64,000 nucleotides of DNA from Phascolomyces articulosus (Eukaryota; Mucoromycota; Mucoromycetes; Mucorales; Lichtheimiaceae), in assembly GCA_025677815.1 (NCBI GenBank), contig JAIXMP010000038.1, forward strand, positions 248,001 through 312,000, given 5' to 3'. The notes beneath the pieces are model-generated. The model searched no databases, was not told the DNA's origin, and saw only the letters and a program-made list of their open reading frames with translations. This document shows, one piece after another, positions 35,071 to 47,108 of the stretch. Numbering within the stretch: the stretch's first letter is position 1; every line of letters starts with the position of its first letter. A program made the translations under genes and the position numbers.

Positions 35071-36266
35071 ATGTCCAATGGAGCAACAACATCACCTTCC
35101 AGCAATCAAGATCTTGCTGTAGATGTACAACATTTTACATTTAGTTATGGAGGTCCCGACATTCTTAAAGATTTAAACCTTCAAGTCAAACGCGGTGAAC
35201 GAGTGCTTGTTGTAGGTGGTAACGGTCATGGCAAAACGACTCTTTTACGCATTCTTGCTGGTAAACGTAAATTTGAAGGACATGCACGTGTATTTGATCG
35301 TGATGCATTTGTGGACGCACCTGCTGTAAATAATCATCTTTTTATATATATATAAAACAGAAAGGAAAGAAGGGAAATAAAAGAAGGGAGAGAAGTAGGA
35401 GCCGATTTTATTCATATCAACTCACTATTGTGATCATGAATAAATAGGGAGTACTCTATCTCGGCACCGATTGGGCTCACAATACACATATTCGATCTGA
35501 TATGTCTGTGGATTTCTTTTTATCAAGTATGGGTAGCAAAAGATGGCCCGAACGTACGAAAAAATTGATTGAAGTGTTGGAAGTGGATTTGACTTGGCGT
35601 TTACATCAATTATCAGATGGTCAATTACGTCGTGTACAATTAACCATGGGTTTGTTACAACCTTGGGAACTTTTATTGTTGGATGAAGTGACCATGGATT
35701 TGGATATTCTTGTTCGTACTGAATTATTGAAATATCTACGCCAAGAATGTGAAACGCGTGGTGCTACTATTGTAAGTCTGGATTCTAATATCGTCAAAGG
35801 AATTGGAGGATATCCTACATTGATAAAAGAGTCTAACTTTTCTTGAAATTAGATTTATGCAACACATATTTTTGATGGTATATTTGTATATAAGATTTCC
35901 ATCAGGATCCATTAATTTATTGATGAAATGGGGGCTAATGAATGGTTGTGGTTTATAATAGGATTGGGTACATGGATGTCTCATGTTGTACGTATGGCCA
36001 ATGGTGCCGTCATTGCCAAACATGACGTGAACAATTTCCCGGAATTTGATGCCGTGAAAAAGTATCATCGAGAACATGGATTAATGGATTCACCCTTGAT
36101 GGCTCTTTGCTACACATGGTTAAAGGAAGATAAACAAAGACCTCATGATAAAGCAAAGGATCAATTAGAACCTTCTACAGGATTACCACATTCAAAGTGG
36201 GATGAATTGAAAGATGATATGAAACAGTATGGTGACAAATATTATAATTATTGGAATAACGAATAA
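35071..36266 (+). CDS. CAF16: Caf16-type ABC ATPase (CCR4-NOT-associated)
   Basis: Soluble ABC-class ATPase without membrane segments; yeast Caf16 associates with the CCR4-NOT complex. Four exons, 35071-35325, 35448-35771, 35854-35878 (25 nt) and 35962-36266, give 302 residues (yeast 289). Walker A GGNGHGKT is at 49-56, the signature LSDGQ at 140-144 (Asp replaces the usual Gly, as I recall for Caf16 proteins), and Walker B with catalytic Glu LLLLDE at 160-165, followed by VTMDLD and IYATHIFDGL. The tail (about 230-302) is charged. The 25-nt exon carries the conserved ATHIFD step, which supports the model strongly. Confidence 0.92.
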
Positions 36267-36737
36267 TCCTCCTCTTTCATATATAGACAGTAACCACACA
36301 ATCCTTTTATATTTATATATACATCTTTTCTTTTCCCTTTCATTCCTCTTCTTCTAATTCATTTAATGTTATGTAATTTAGAAATGTATTTATATATATA
36401 TAAAACGAGCATGATGTTTTTAAAAAAGAAGTTCTTTTTTTAATATAGAGTGAGAGTGAGATGTTTGTTCATATTGTATTGTGTAAGTAAAGAAAAAAAA
36501 CACGATTGCAAAAAAAAAAGATATATTTGAAGAGGGGGGGCATTTGTGTTATGCTTCATTTTTTTTTTTTATATGTTGATAAAAAAAAAGAAGGGAACCA
36601 TAAAAAAAGTTAGTTCGTGTGTTGCTGCTGTTGTTGTTGATTGTTGTTGCATGAAAGATTTGATTTTGTTACGAAAGATGTGTGTGTGGAGGGGGGGTAA
36701 AAAAAAGATGAATGTAATCTTTTTTATTCTATTCAAT
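36267..36737. other. Convergent 3' flanks of CAF16 and MMS2
   Basis: About 470 bases of AT-rich and GTT-repeat sequence; includes short poly-A runs. A frame at 36546-36746 arises from a GTTGTT tract and is not supported. Confidence 0.5.
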
Positions 36738-37982
36738 TTAGAATGAAGTTCCTTCAGCAGGTTGTGGCAACTTTCTACCTATGGTGGCCATTTCTCTATT
36801 GAAAGAAATATTTGTTTAGATGGATCAGTTAGTTTAATACATGATGACTCACCCCGGTGTGCACATAGATTCGTATGACCTAATCTTTAATTTACCTTCT
36901 CAATTCTGTCAAAACAGTTTCCAGAGAATATGAACGTCTCCATTGCGCCAAACATCCCAAACGGCTTGGTTCAACCTTTGTTTTATATTGTTATCAGTAA
37001 ATGCATTCTTACTAAGCCTAATTACCTCATCACACATCGTATGCACTTTTTTGATAGATTGCAACCCCTGTGATTCTTTCGATTGATTCTATACAACAAC
37101 TTACCTTGCCGTTTTGAGGGTTCACACTAGGCAAATTGATTCGAGATACAAATTGTACTGTAGGAGGAGCATCAGGGTACGATTCACCACAATAGATCTT
37201 TAAACTGTAAATACGATTCTCGTGAACAGACTGTTGTCATTACCCAAAAAAAAGATAGATTGAAAAGGGAATAAAATCATGAATACATCGAAGAAAAAAA
37301 AAAGAACCATGATAATAACAAGTAATTCATTTAATTCCTCTCCTCGTTTTCTCTTCTTGTTATTCAAGTAGACACGTCGAACACAACCCCCTCATATTCT
37401 ATTTTCAAAACAGGACTTGATAACTTACATGAGGAGGACCGAGAATAGTGGCATGCCAGTTATGCATGAGCAAATCGTCATCCGCTAATCCATAACTACA
37501 GGTACCGTCACCAATACCCTTTTCACCTTTCTCTAATTCTTCAAGCAAACGAAAGTTACGTGGTACTATTATTTTTATATAAAAAGAAATAATTCATTGG
37601 TGAGTAAAAAATAAACTTTTTTTTGAATTTCAATCTTGTTCTTTCACGAAAAAAAAAGACCCCCTCCCATGATAACGAGTCCATGCCCAAAATAACATCC
37701 ATGAACATAATAAAATAAAAGAGAATGAAATTTATTATTTTTCCATAATGTTTTTGATAATGACAACTCTCTCTCTCTCTTTTTTTTTTCCCTTACAACA
37801 AAGAAAACATTATGGAAAAAATGGAGTCCATTCAATCTCTCTTTTTCAAAAATGTTGAAGTGAAAAAAAAAACACTTCCAGAAGAATAAAGAAGAATCTT
37901 TAATGTGTAGGTTTCTCTCTCTCGCTCTTTTTTTTCCATTCCACTGTTTTTTAAACAAAGTGCAAAACTTACTTTGTGCCAT
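36738..37982 (-). CDS. MMS2: Mms2-type ubiquitin-conjugating enzyme variant (UEV)
   Basis: Catalytically inactive E2-like partner of Ubc13 that directs Lys63-linked ubiquitin chains in post-replication DNA repair. Five exons, 37982-37973 (10 nt), 37565-37429, 37230-37105, 36975-36896 and 36795-36738, give 136 residues (yeast 137). Family marks: [68 protein letters not shown] and the end [12 protein letters not shown]. The HPN tripeptide and active-site Cys context of true E2s are absent; a Cys occurs in RLGCLAQW but not in an E2 active-site setting. The first intron is long for this window (407 nt). An ACGCGT site lies about 145 bases upstream of the start. Confidence 0.94.
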
Positions 37983-40900
37983 TGATCTCGAATTCAGTTA
38001 AAAAAGAAAAAAAAAGTCAAGCTCTCGAAGAAGGGGATGTTAATCACGATCGGAGCTGGATTTCAAAATCAGTGACGATATAAAGCGATGTGAAATGCGT
38101 AATAAGAATAATAGATTTGCCAAAAAGACGCGTCCTCTTCTTGATCTGCTAGTTTCTGTATTATATATAAATAAAACTGGAAGGGCTGTCTAATATTTAA
38201 TGCATTCAACCCTTTCTAAAGGAATGATTGGATAAGACTGCAATAAAATACTACGAATACACATCGCATGCTTCAACCACAACAAGTTCCAAATAAATTA
38301 ATCTCATGGTATAAGAGTGGATAGATACGACGAACAACACTCGTTCAGATGCTATTATAAAATAAAGCACATTAATATTTGCCAATATATTCAATTCAAA
38401 TAATAAGACTTTGACTTTTTTTGATACTAATATGGCGCTTGAGTAGCTTGCATATAATTTTCAAAAATCACTACCATTCCATTAAATACCGCAATCTCTT
38501 TTTCTCTAAAAGGATAATTCCTTCTCAAAGTAATTGTTGAATATATATTTTTAAGATAAAATTTCATTGAAAAGACAACGTAGAATTTTCCCCTATACTT
38601 ATTATTAACGGTAGGAGGATCAACGACGAATAAATACAGTCAAAACAATTCTTTTTCTTTCGAGTTTTTCATAGATGTGTTGATAATAGTTTGGGAAAAA
38701 AAAAAAGAAATTTCAAGAGTAGATGTTATCCCTGCTGGAGATATATCCGCAAATAATGGTGAAACATAATGGAAATGGTTCTTCTAGATGATGAACGGTA
38801 AAAAACGAAGAGACCTCATGCTTTGTAAGAATTTGTAGATATTCATTGCGTATGAAACTATTATTCAAGTCAGCAACAAGTTCATCGTAAAATCATTGTT
38901 ATTATCATTGTTATTATCATTGTGTTTTTCACCATATGTGGTTAGTATCGACAAAGAAGACCAAGACTTGCTAGTTTCTTCTCGGCACAAAAAAGGCAGC
39001 AACTTATCCTATTAGTTTATCATTGTTTATTGGAATTGTTTTCTCTTTTAATTCTTTTTTAGTACGAATCAAGATTGCTTGAATAACTTGCAATAAGATA
39101 ATGAAGATGTGTATGTTAAAAAACATGACACATTTCAAAACTCAGGGGCTTATTCTCACTTTATTGTATATATTTGTGTTGACATATAAGAAGCATTGAT
39201 TTAATCAGGCATTTGTACCACAATTGCATATTTTGGATACTCACATAAACATATCCATCATATCAAAACGGTTAAAAAAATTTTACCACTACGTAGTGGG
39301 GAAGAATTATTCAATATTAGCTGAATGCGGATATAATACCTTATTCCTATCAAAAAGTATAAAGGCACAGTAGATATTTGTATATTTACTCATGCACAGC
39401 AACAATACCATGAATATAATTATTACCATATATTACACATTTATCCATATTGTGTTGTTCCTTTTTGGAAAATTGACTACTACATGTTTACTTGCAACAA
39501 AAAATATAAAAAGGAAATTACGTATGTAGTATATTCTGTAATGTTATAATGAAAATGTACCATCACTACTACAGTGAGTACAATGTCCACAATCTTATAT
39601 TTATATGAAAACCATATCACAAGCAACCAAATTGGAAATTGGTACAGTAAGAATCACGCATGGACATAACGACAAGGAGAAGATATCATATCAAAGACAA
39701 TCCGGTATACTTAATGGCAACGCGCACTACTTGCACGATATTGTAAAGAATACAGGTATATTCCTTCTACAGCAACAATGATAAATCTCCATAATTGAAA
39801 AAAACAGAGACACTCCCTGTCAGGATATATGACATGTAAAGAAACATTTTAAATGGCTGGAACAACCAAGTTACCGATATCGCGGAAACTACTTAATGTG
39901 CTGATGGCATTGTTTTTATAGATACAAAGACTAGAGAATTTATATATTATCATGTCATCTATCGTGGGAAAAGTTTTACAAATAGCAAGGAGTACTGAAT
40001 CATACTGAGCATTGCCCTTAGATTAGATGATACTGCAAATTATTTATTCATGAAAAAGGATGGTTTACCAACAGCGTCGAAAGAGCTAGAACCGTTATAT
40101 TTCAAAATCAAACCATTTAAACTAACAAAAAATTACATGATAAGTCCAATACTTTTTCAAAACTTCCCATGACTATAACCACAGTAATAATAATTGTCGT
40201 GTGTTATTAAAAATAGTAAATGCTGCTATTGATGTAGTTCCTAATACGATAAAAAAAATGTTCCTAACACCTCCCCGGTCATATGGAAATATAGAACAAT
40301 AAAAAATAAGTACTTTTCATTACTACGCATCATGATATAGGGACAACTGATAATTATAGAAAAAGATACTTTCTTAACGTTCTTTACCATGATAATATCG
40401 TTTGTTGGAAGCAAAATATCAATACTAATACTGGATTTCAATAATATTATTATGTAACTGTAGTGTTCTGCTAGCAGTGAGAATAATGAAACGAAGAAAT
40501 GCATACGACAAATACCAAGAATTAAGATGATTACATACTCATTTGTATTTTATCACTTCTTTCCCTTTTCAATCTATGTTTCTCTCCCCCCAACTAAATG
40601 TTGTAACGGGCAGAAATTGAAGAAAATGATAAAAAGCTACTGCATAAAAAGGTTATTTTATCATTACGTACGCAGTACTATAGAAGGGATCTTTCGTGAA
40701 CATTAAATAAATCCAGATGGCTATGAGGAACAATTATTATTTTTCTTTATTCTTCTATAGATATACAACGTGTTTTTATACGGGAGATAGTATGATACAT
40801 GCTTGTTTAAATACATTTATATCCTCTTTTAAAGACATTGTTCTGCTCTAATAATAGGTTCTTATTATAAGCTAGTATCAGTGTGTGCTGCTGTATTCCT

Positions 40901-42069
40901 TATAAAAATATATTAAATAATAATGGTAACAGCCTCTATCATATCACATAATCATTGTTTTAATGGAGAATTTAAAGATATATATTATTTTTACAGAAAT
41001 GTATAAATCTACGAGTGTGTGCATTATATAAAAAAACAGGGACTGAAACTATCCATTTTGAGATTAGATCCTATAATAATGGTAGTACGTACCATAATAG
41101 ACAACTCACGGGATGGATGGTGTTGTGGTAGTTTTTATAAGTGATATAATAAGGAAAGTCATTTCAATCCTTTCCAGATCAAGATGGATTTCGTTTATTC
41201 CCCCTCCCCCAGAAAATTCATCATGTATACATTAAATACACTTTTTCTCTCTTCAAGTCAATACACGTAAAAAAAAAGGTTCACTTTTTTTAGTAAGTGA
41301 TTCCGGGAGGTTTTAGTTTAGTATGACGTAGTACAAATTTCTCGGGACCTTTTAAGTTGAATTGAAGAAATTGATCCCGTTTTTTCTTTGTTATACTATC
41401 CAGTATGTAATAGTGTAATATCCATATGGGTTCTTATTAAATAATAATTACTCATATATGAATCTAACTTTTTATACATGCATAAAAAGGTGTATATACT
41501 CAATAACGTGAGTTAACAAATGATAAAAAGTAGGATACATCTCTTCTCTATAACACATAACGTCTGTAACTAACTGAAAAGCTCGGGAGAATTAAAAAAA
41601 GGGTCGCACATAACATTTGTATTATATAATACAAATAATAAAAAGCAGATCTTTTTTACTCCCTTTTACCTCTCCCCATGGGAGCGATAGATCAATGATG
41701 ACACTATGTAATCATGATGTAAGCAAAAAGGCACCCAAGCCGAGGAGAGAATACCTTTTTTTTTTACAAAGAGTTGGTTACTACCCCCTTCTTCTTCCCC
41801 TTTCTCCTAAGAATGACTTTCATTGTTGATGATACAAGACAGGGTGAATTGATTTGATTTTATTGAGTTGCCTGTAACACATAAACAAGAGATATGAGAA
41901 AAAAAAGTGGCTTAAAAAAATAAATATGTATATATATGAAAGGAAGTGAAAGTGAGAGGGTATATCTATAACAATAAATAATCATATAATAAACTATGGT
42001 CTGAAAGAAATTAATATACAAAAAAAAACATGAGGGATGCTATTGCTTGAGTGTGAAAGAAGTGAAGCT
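37983..42069. other. 4-kb gene-poor AT-rich region
   Basis: Longest stretch without a supported gene. It holds a short tandem of ATTGTTATTATC at about 38894-38925 and many A/T tracts. No conserved-domain fragment could be read in either strand (frames such as 40241-40504 and 41617-41829 are short and random-looking). It may be relic transposon DNA or the long promoter of the divergent MMS2 gene plus the 3' flank of the zinc-finger gene. Confidence 0.5.
38128..38133. promoter_or_regulatory. ACGCGT (MluI cell-cycle box) upstream of MMS2
   Basis: Palindromic ACGCGT about 145 bases upstream of the MMS2 start, in very AT-rich noncoding DNA. In yeasts this is the core bound by MBF at S-phase and DNA repair genes. 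Whether it works here is not known. Confidence 0.35.
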
Positions 42070-43562
42070 TCATCCAAAAGTGCTTACAATATTTGCAAAT
42101 TGATTTAGACTTTCAGAAGAAGGTGATGATGAAGGAGAAAGAGAAGAACCACTTCTTGTGGATGAATGATTCTCATGACCAAACATACTACTTTCATCCT
42201 CTTCTTCTCCTTGTATATTACTCGTAAGAGAAGGATGATGTCTTCCACGTTGTTGAATCAATGCATTGGGAGAAGAAGATGATGGATTCAATAAAGTAGT
42301 ACTGGATGGGCTTGAGGTGTTTTTTAAATTTTTTGAAAATGTCAAAGGTCGATGTTGATAAAAAGTAGTGGTTGTGGTGGTAGGTCCTTCTCTTGTAGTC
42401 GTGGTGGTAGTGCCAGTAATACTACTGGTTGTGGTTGTGATGGAAGAAGGACCGGTTATCATATGATGGATCGAAGGTAAAGTGGATCGTTGTTGATTGA
42501 TACGATCATGATAATTACTTAAATGTTGATCAATGGTTAAAGGTTGCTCCACATGGAATGGATCTGAACGAATACGATGATGGGCATGTAATCGAGGTTT
42601 GGGTCGACTGTTATTGTTGTCTTCTCCATGAGAAGAAGGGTGATGATTGTTACGAGTATTATTACTACTACTTGTACCATAAGGATGGCTTCCACCTGAA
42701 CCTGCGGCTGCCGCTGAAGTAGCACCACCTGTAGTAGAGGATCGTTTATTATGAGACCTTCTTGATCTTGGTGACATATGGGTACGATAATGTTGCATCA
42801 TATTATCTTGACGTGAAAATCGACTTTGACAACCAGGAAATAAACAAGGAAAGTTTTTTTCACCTGTATGAATACGATTATGTCGAGCCAAGTGACCACT
42901 ATAGTCACATACACATACACACATTTGTTTGTTTGTATATTAGGTAATGTAATCAAAAGATATTTTTATAACCGCATATCCTCTCCTTGTTTTTTATGCA
43001 GCTTTCTTTATAATTTTATACTTTATCTATACTAAACGACGTTTTCTCCGGAGCAAAATAAAGAATAAAAAAAGTGTTGGTTTTTTTTTTTTTACCTTGT
43101 TGTAAAACTTTTATGACATTCTGAACATTGATGTCGACGTTTTGAATTTTTATTATTATTGTTGTTGTTTGTTGTGGTTGCTGCCAAGGAAATAGGCGGG
43201 GACGGTGCTGAAGAAGTTGTCATTGTATTCGTTAAAGTATTATTATTATCATTAGAAGGAGGAGGAGGAGAAGTAGAATGGGTGACAACATTAGGTTGTT
43301 GATGCCATTGATTATTCATGATGGGTAATGAATCCACCATGGTATGGTCATTATTGATTGTTATTCTTTTGTCTGTTAAAGAACTATGCCTCCTCCTGGC
43401 TGTTGTTGTTGTTGTTGCTGACAGTCTACTATCATGATGAATATCAGCATAACGAGGGTCGGTATTATTATTGTTATTATTATTATTAAGTAAGCTGACT
43501 TGACGTCCGGAACAATCTGTGATGGAAAAAAATGAATCCTCTCGAGTTTCATTTAAAAGCAT
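42070..43562 (-). CDS. Nrg1-like C2H2 zinc-finger transcription factor
   Basis: Two exons, 43562-43096 and 42898-42070, give 431 residues; the intron splits finger 1. Two fingers: CSECHKSFTTSGHLARHNRI (about 146-166) and CLFPGCQSRFSRQDNMMQHY (about 174-196), joined by HTGEKNFP. The FTTSGHLARHNRIHTGEK and RFSRQDN blocks are those of fungal Nrg1/Nrg2-type factors, which repress glucose-responsive, stress and filamentation genes. The flanks are low complexity: Asn and Thr runs before the fingers, and Ser/Thr/Asn-rich sequence with short acidic patches after them. Basic SPRSRRSHNKR directly follows finger 2 and may be a nuclear signal. The regulatory target cannot be told from sequence. Confidence 0.85.
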
Positions 43563-44654
43563 AGTGGATTTGAAAGAAGTATTGTTGTTACTTTGTGTGT
43601 TTGTTGGCTTTATATATATATATATATTTATATATATATTTTAAAAAAGAAAAAGAGAAAAAAGAAGAAAAAAGAAACACAAAAAAATTATCTCCAAGAA
43701 TGGATTGGGATGGGAAAAAAATAAAGTGCTGAACCCTTTTTTTTTTGTGTGGGATCTCCAAATTTAGCTTGAACAGATGAGTGTGCGTCCCTGTTCTGTA
43801 AATTGATTTATGATAAATAACAAAAAGCAAGTAAATTGAATGAGATCGTCATCTTTCTCTATGTTTAATATTCTAGTTCATTCAAACAATTTCATGATAT
43901 TATATGAAATAAAGGAGGTGGAAAAAGAAGTGTTTATACGAAGGATTATTTCATAATGATGATGATGAATGATAATAATGATGCAGACATAAACAAGTTT
44001 GTAATAAATTTGTAACATGCGCTTTGACGATGAAAAAAATAAGCCCAAAAATATTTTATATACGGGTAACCCTTTTTCCTTACCTTTTTTTTTATATATA
44101 CTTCTTCTTCACCTCCCCTTCTTTCTTTCTTTCTTCCTTTTGATACTTCCTTCCCCCTTCCCCCCCCCCATATATAAAAGATTATTACAACAAATAAACA
44201 TATTTCTATATAGCGTCATTAAGCTTCATCATCACCACCCTTTATCTATCTACGTATTATATCATCATTGCATCCATTTCTTCTATTCTTATAGTTTTGA
44301 ATACCGATATAAATACGCCACACATTTCTACCACTTTTTTCGCGCCTATACGGCCCTCTTTTTTCCGAATAACAGTCATGTGTATATATAAACTATCTAA
44401 ATAAAAGAATCATATCTAATAGCAATTTAAATCCATAAAATGATCATGTTGCTAATTGAGGTACGTATGAGTATAATAAGTAGTTATAAAGTAGCAGCAA
44501 TAGTAGTAATAGTTATAAATTATTATTATATATAATAGGAAAGAGAATATGTCTTTAACATTGTACCTGCATCCCATAATAATTACTATCTATTTCCCCC
44601 TTTCTATTCCATCTCCTTTATATAGACCCCTTCCTCCTCCCGATACAGTCTAAA

Positions 44655-44689
<35 letters not shown>

Positions 44690-45180
44690 AGAGAGCCATC
44701 TCAAACTATATCTTCTGGGACCTTATTCCAGTTATGTAAGGTTAGTTGATGTTTCTATTTATGCATGAACCCCGTTAAAGTCACAAGAAGTTCTTTAGAA
44801 ATAATAATAATAATATAATAATATATCACACATACAAATGAAGGTTCCAATGTTCTATCGCCGATCTTCTTATCAAAAAAAAAAAACAACCTAAAAAACC
44901 TTGATACGTATAAATATAAATAAATAAAAATGATGCATTCATCATCTGGTTATTATAAATAATTAATCATAAAAAAAATGAATTGTACCTGTGACCGTAA
45001 GCACCAGCAGTGGGTTGATTAGAAAGTTCCCTTTCCTTTTTTTGTTTCATCTTTTTATTGGTATTCTACGTTATTCGTTTTCCTCCAATCTTTGTATATA
45101 AATACTTCATTTCTTTTTCCCTTTTTTTTCTCTTCTTCCTTTGTGAACTTTTTTTATTCTTTCAATAAATAAATAAAGAA
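43563..45180. other. Divergent intergenic region
   Basis: About 1.6 kb between two genes pointing apart. Contains TA-dinucleotide stretches near 43610-43640, a C10 run near 44161, a (GA)n block at 44656-44697 and AAT repeats. The long frame 44017-44391 lies over C/T-rich tracts and is not supported. Confidence 0.5.
44656..44697. repeat. (GA)n microsatellite
   Basis: About 20 AG units with one interruption. Confidence 0.95.
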
Positions 45181-46800
45181 ATGTTGCTAAGAGCTAATTC
45201 AATCATTCGCCACGACCTTATTACATTCTCTTATTTACAAAAACAAGAAGAATATCATTATACTTTTCCTACATCGCCATCACATAATCAACGTAAATGT
45301 ATACTCTTTATAGTAATGATATGTTAGATATAAAAGGTAAAAAGAGTGTATGCTAATAAACAATCGATGAAATCCTATTAGTTATTTTAAAGAATAAGGA
45401 AGATGGAATAACACATTTGGCGGATTTAGTGGATTTGATCATGCGTGCAAGAAGATTATCGGCTGCTGTTGAAGGAACAGGAAATCGTGGCCCAACCACT
45501 ACCACCATTAAAGGTATATATATTTTATATTGGAAGATTCTAGAGCATCATTCACATTATCTAAAGAAATTAACAAAAAAGAGGTCCTATTTTTTTTTTA
45601 TTTATAGCCAATGATAAGAGAATCAGTATGTCATCATCACCTTCTTCTTCTATGGAACGACGTAACACAATACAAGGAACAACAACGGCGCCTATGAGTA
45701 GTTTCACGGAACAACAACAACAACAACAATTATTATTAAAACAAACGCGTCGAAAATCTGGCGCTACATCCTCTTCCTCTTCTTCTTCCAGATCTGTCTT
45801 GTCCATTTTAAACGAAGACCGTGTTGATCCTTCTCAACAACACACTAGAATCATAGAAAGGAAAAAATCATCGAAAGAAAAAGGGAAAGAAGTTATTCCT
45901 ACTATGGTAATTACAACATCTGAAGATCATGATGAACAACCTCATAGACAAGAGAATCGACATTCTTCTTCCTCTTCTTCTTTCTCTTCTCAACGTCATT
46001 ATGGTAGCAATAGTAGTCATGATAGCTACTACTTGAACCATGAACAACAAAATCATGGTCGTTTACGATCATCTACCACAACATCCATTGGATCTACTTG
46101 TTCATCCACTTTTGGTGATCCCTATTTTTCCTCTAACAATAACAATAAAAAGAGAAAAGGGGGAGGAGAAAAGAGAGAACGTTATTATTATGATGAAACA
46201 TCAACACAATCATTACCAGATGTGCATCAAGCATATCAACAAACACGACCTCAAACACTTGGCATTTCTTCCTTTAAAAGTGAACCATTGATGCATCCTC
46301 AATTCCAAAGAAGTAATAGTACACATAGTATGGAAGCAAGATTACGTTTGATGGGACCCATTGCCCCCTTGATGGATGGGATGCTTGGTAGTAATAATAT
46401 TAATAAAGAACGTGGCCAAAGTAAAGCAGGAAGGGGAGTTATGACAAGTACTTGTTCTTCATCCACATCTACTTCATCAGGAACAGGTCGTCCAGCCACA
46501 CCACCTGTCAATGGAGGTGATGTTTCTACTACAACAAAAGAACCCACTAGCTTTTTAACAACAACCTCTGATTCAGATGAAAATAGGTATATACAGCTTA
46601 TTCTATTGCGTGTGTTTTTTTTTAAAAAAAAAATTCATTCCACTGAACTTTTACTCTATAGATCTTTTAGGAAAAAGTTAATTTCTACATCAGCAGGATC
46701 CTTATTCACTAGTAAATTATTACAAGATGGATTACAAAAACGAACCACTGTAGTCAAAAGATTAAAAAATGTAGTGAAATTATCATCGATTCGATCTTGA
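45181..46800 (+). CDS. Ser/Thr-rich protein of unknown function, 453 residues
   Basis: Four exons, 45181-45292, 45382-45513, 45608-46586 and 46662-46800, close in phase. The first two exons encode the only ordered-looking part: MLLRANSIIRHDLITFSYLQ, then KNKEDGITHLADLVDLIMRA followed by RRLSAAVEG, a predicted amphipathic helix. The large third exon is disordered: Ser runs, a short Gln run, basic clusters such as KRKGGGEKRER, and HSMEARLRLMGPIAPLMDGM. The last exon has a basic end (KRLKNVVKLSSIRS) reading like a short conserved tail. No family recognised; composition suggests a regulatory, nuclear or phospho-controlled protein. The start is the first ATG in frame, preceded by a pyrimidine-rich leader. 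Confidence 0.7.
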
Positions 46801-47108
46801 TTTATATCATTTATTTATACTTTTATATCTATTTATATCTATTTATTATTATTCTTCATCTTATACAACGAACTTTTATTATAACTACTTATCCTTTATC
46901 CAACAATAAAAAAAAATATTGGGATTTATGCACTCTCTGCCAAACCATTGATACACATTCAAATACCGCATGAATTTTGGTAACCCAAGGTGTGGGTCCC
47001 ACGTTTTTTTTTTTTTCTTTTTTTCTATTTCTTTTAACTCTCACCTCATATTTTTTTGTTTTCTCTTTCACTCGCCCTTTTATTTCAAAGAAAAAAAAAA
47101 CACGTACA
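46801..47108. other. Short intergenic spacer
   Basis: About 310 bases between two plus-strand genes; TATTTA repeats then a T-rich tract before the CBS gene. Nothing else seen. Confidence 0.5.

Noticed and set aside
16592..37982. RAD54 and MMS2 as a DNA repair cluster
   Set aside because: They are about 17 kb apart with unrelated genes and repeats between them.
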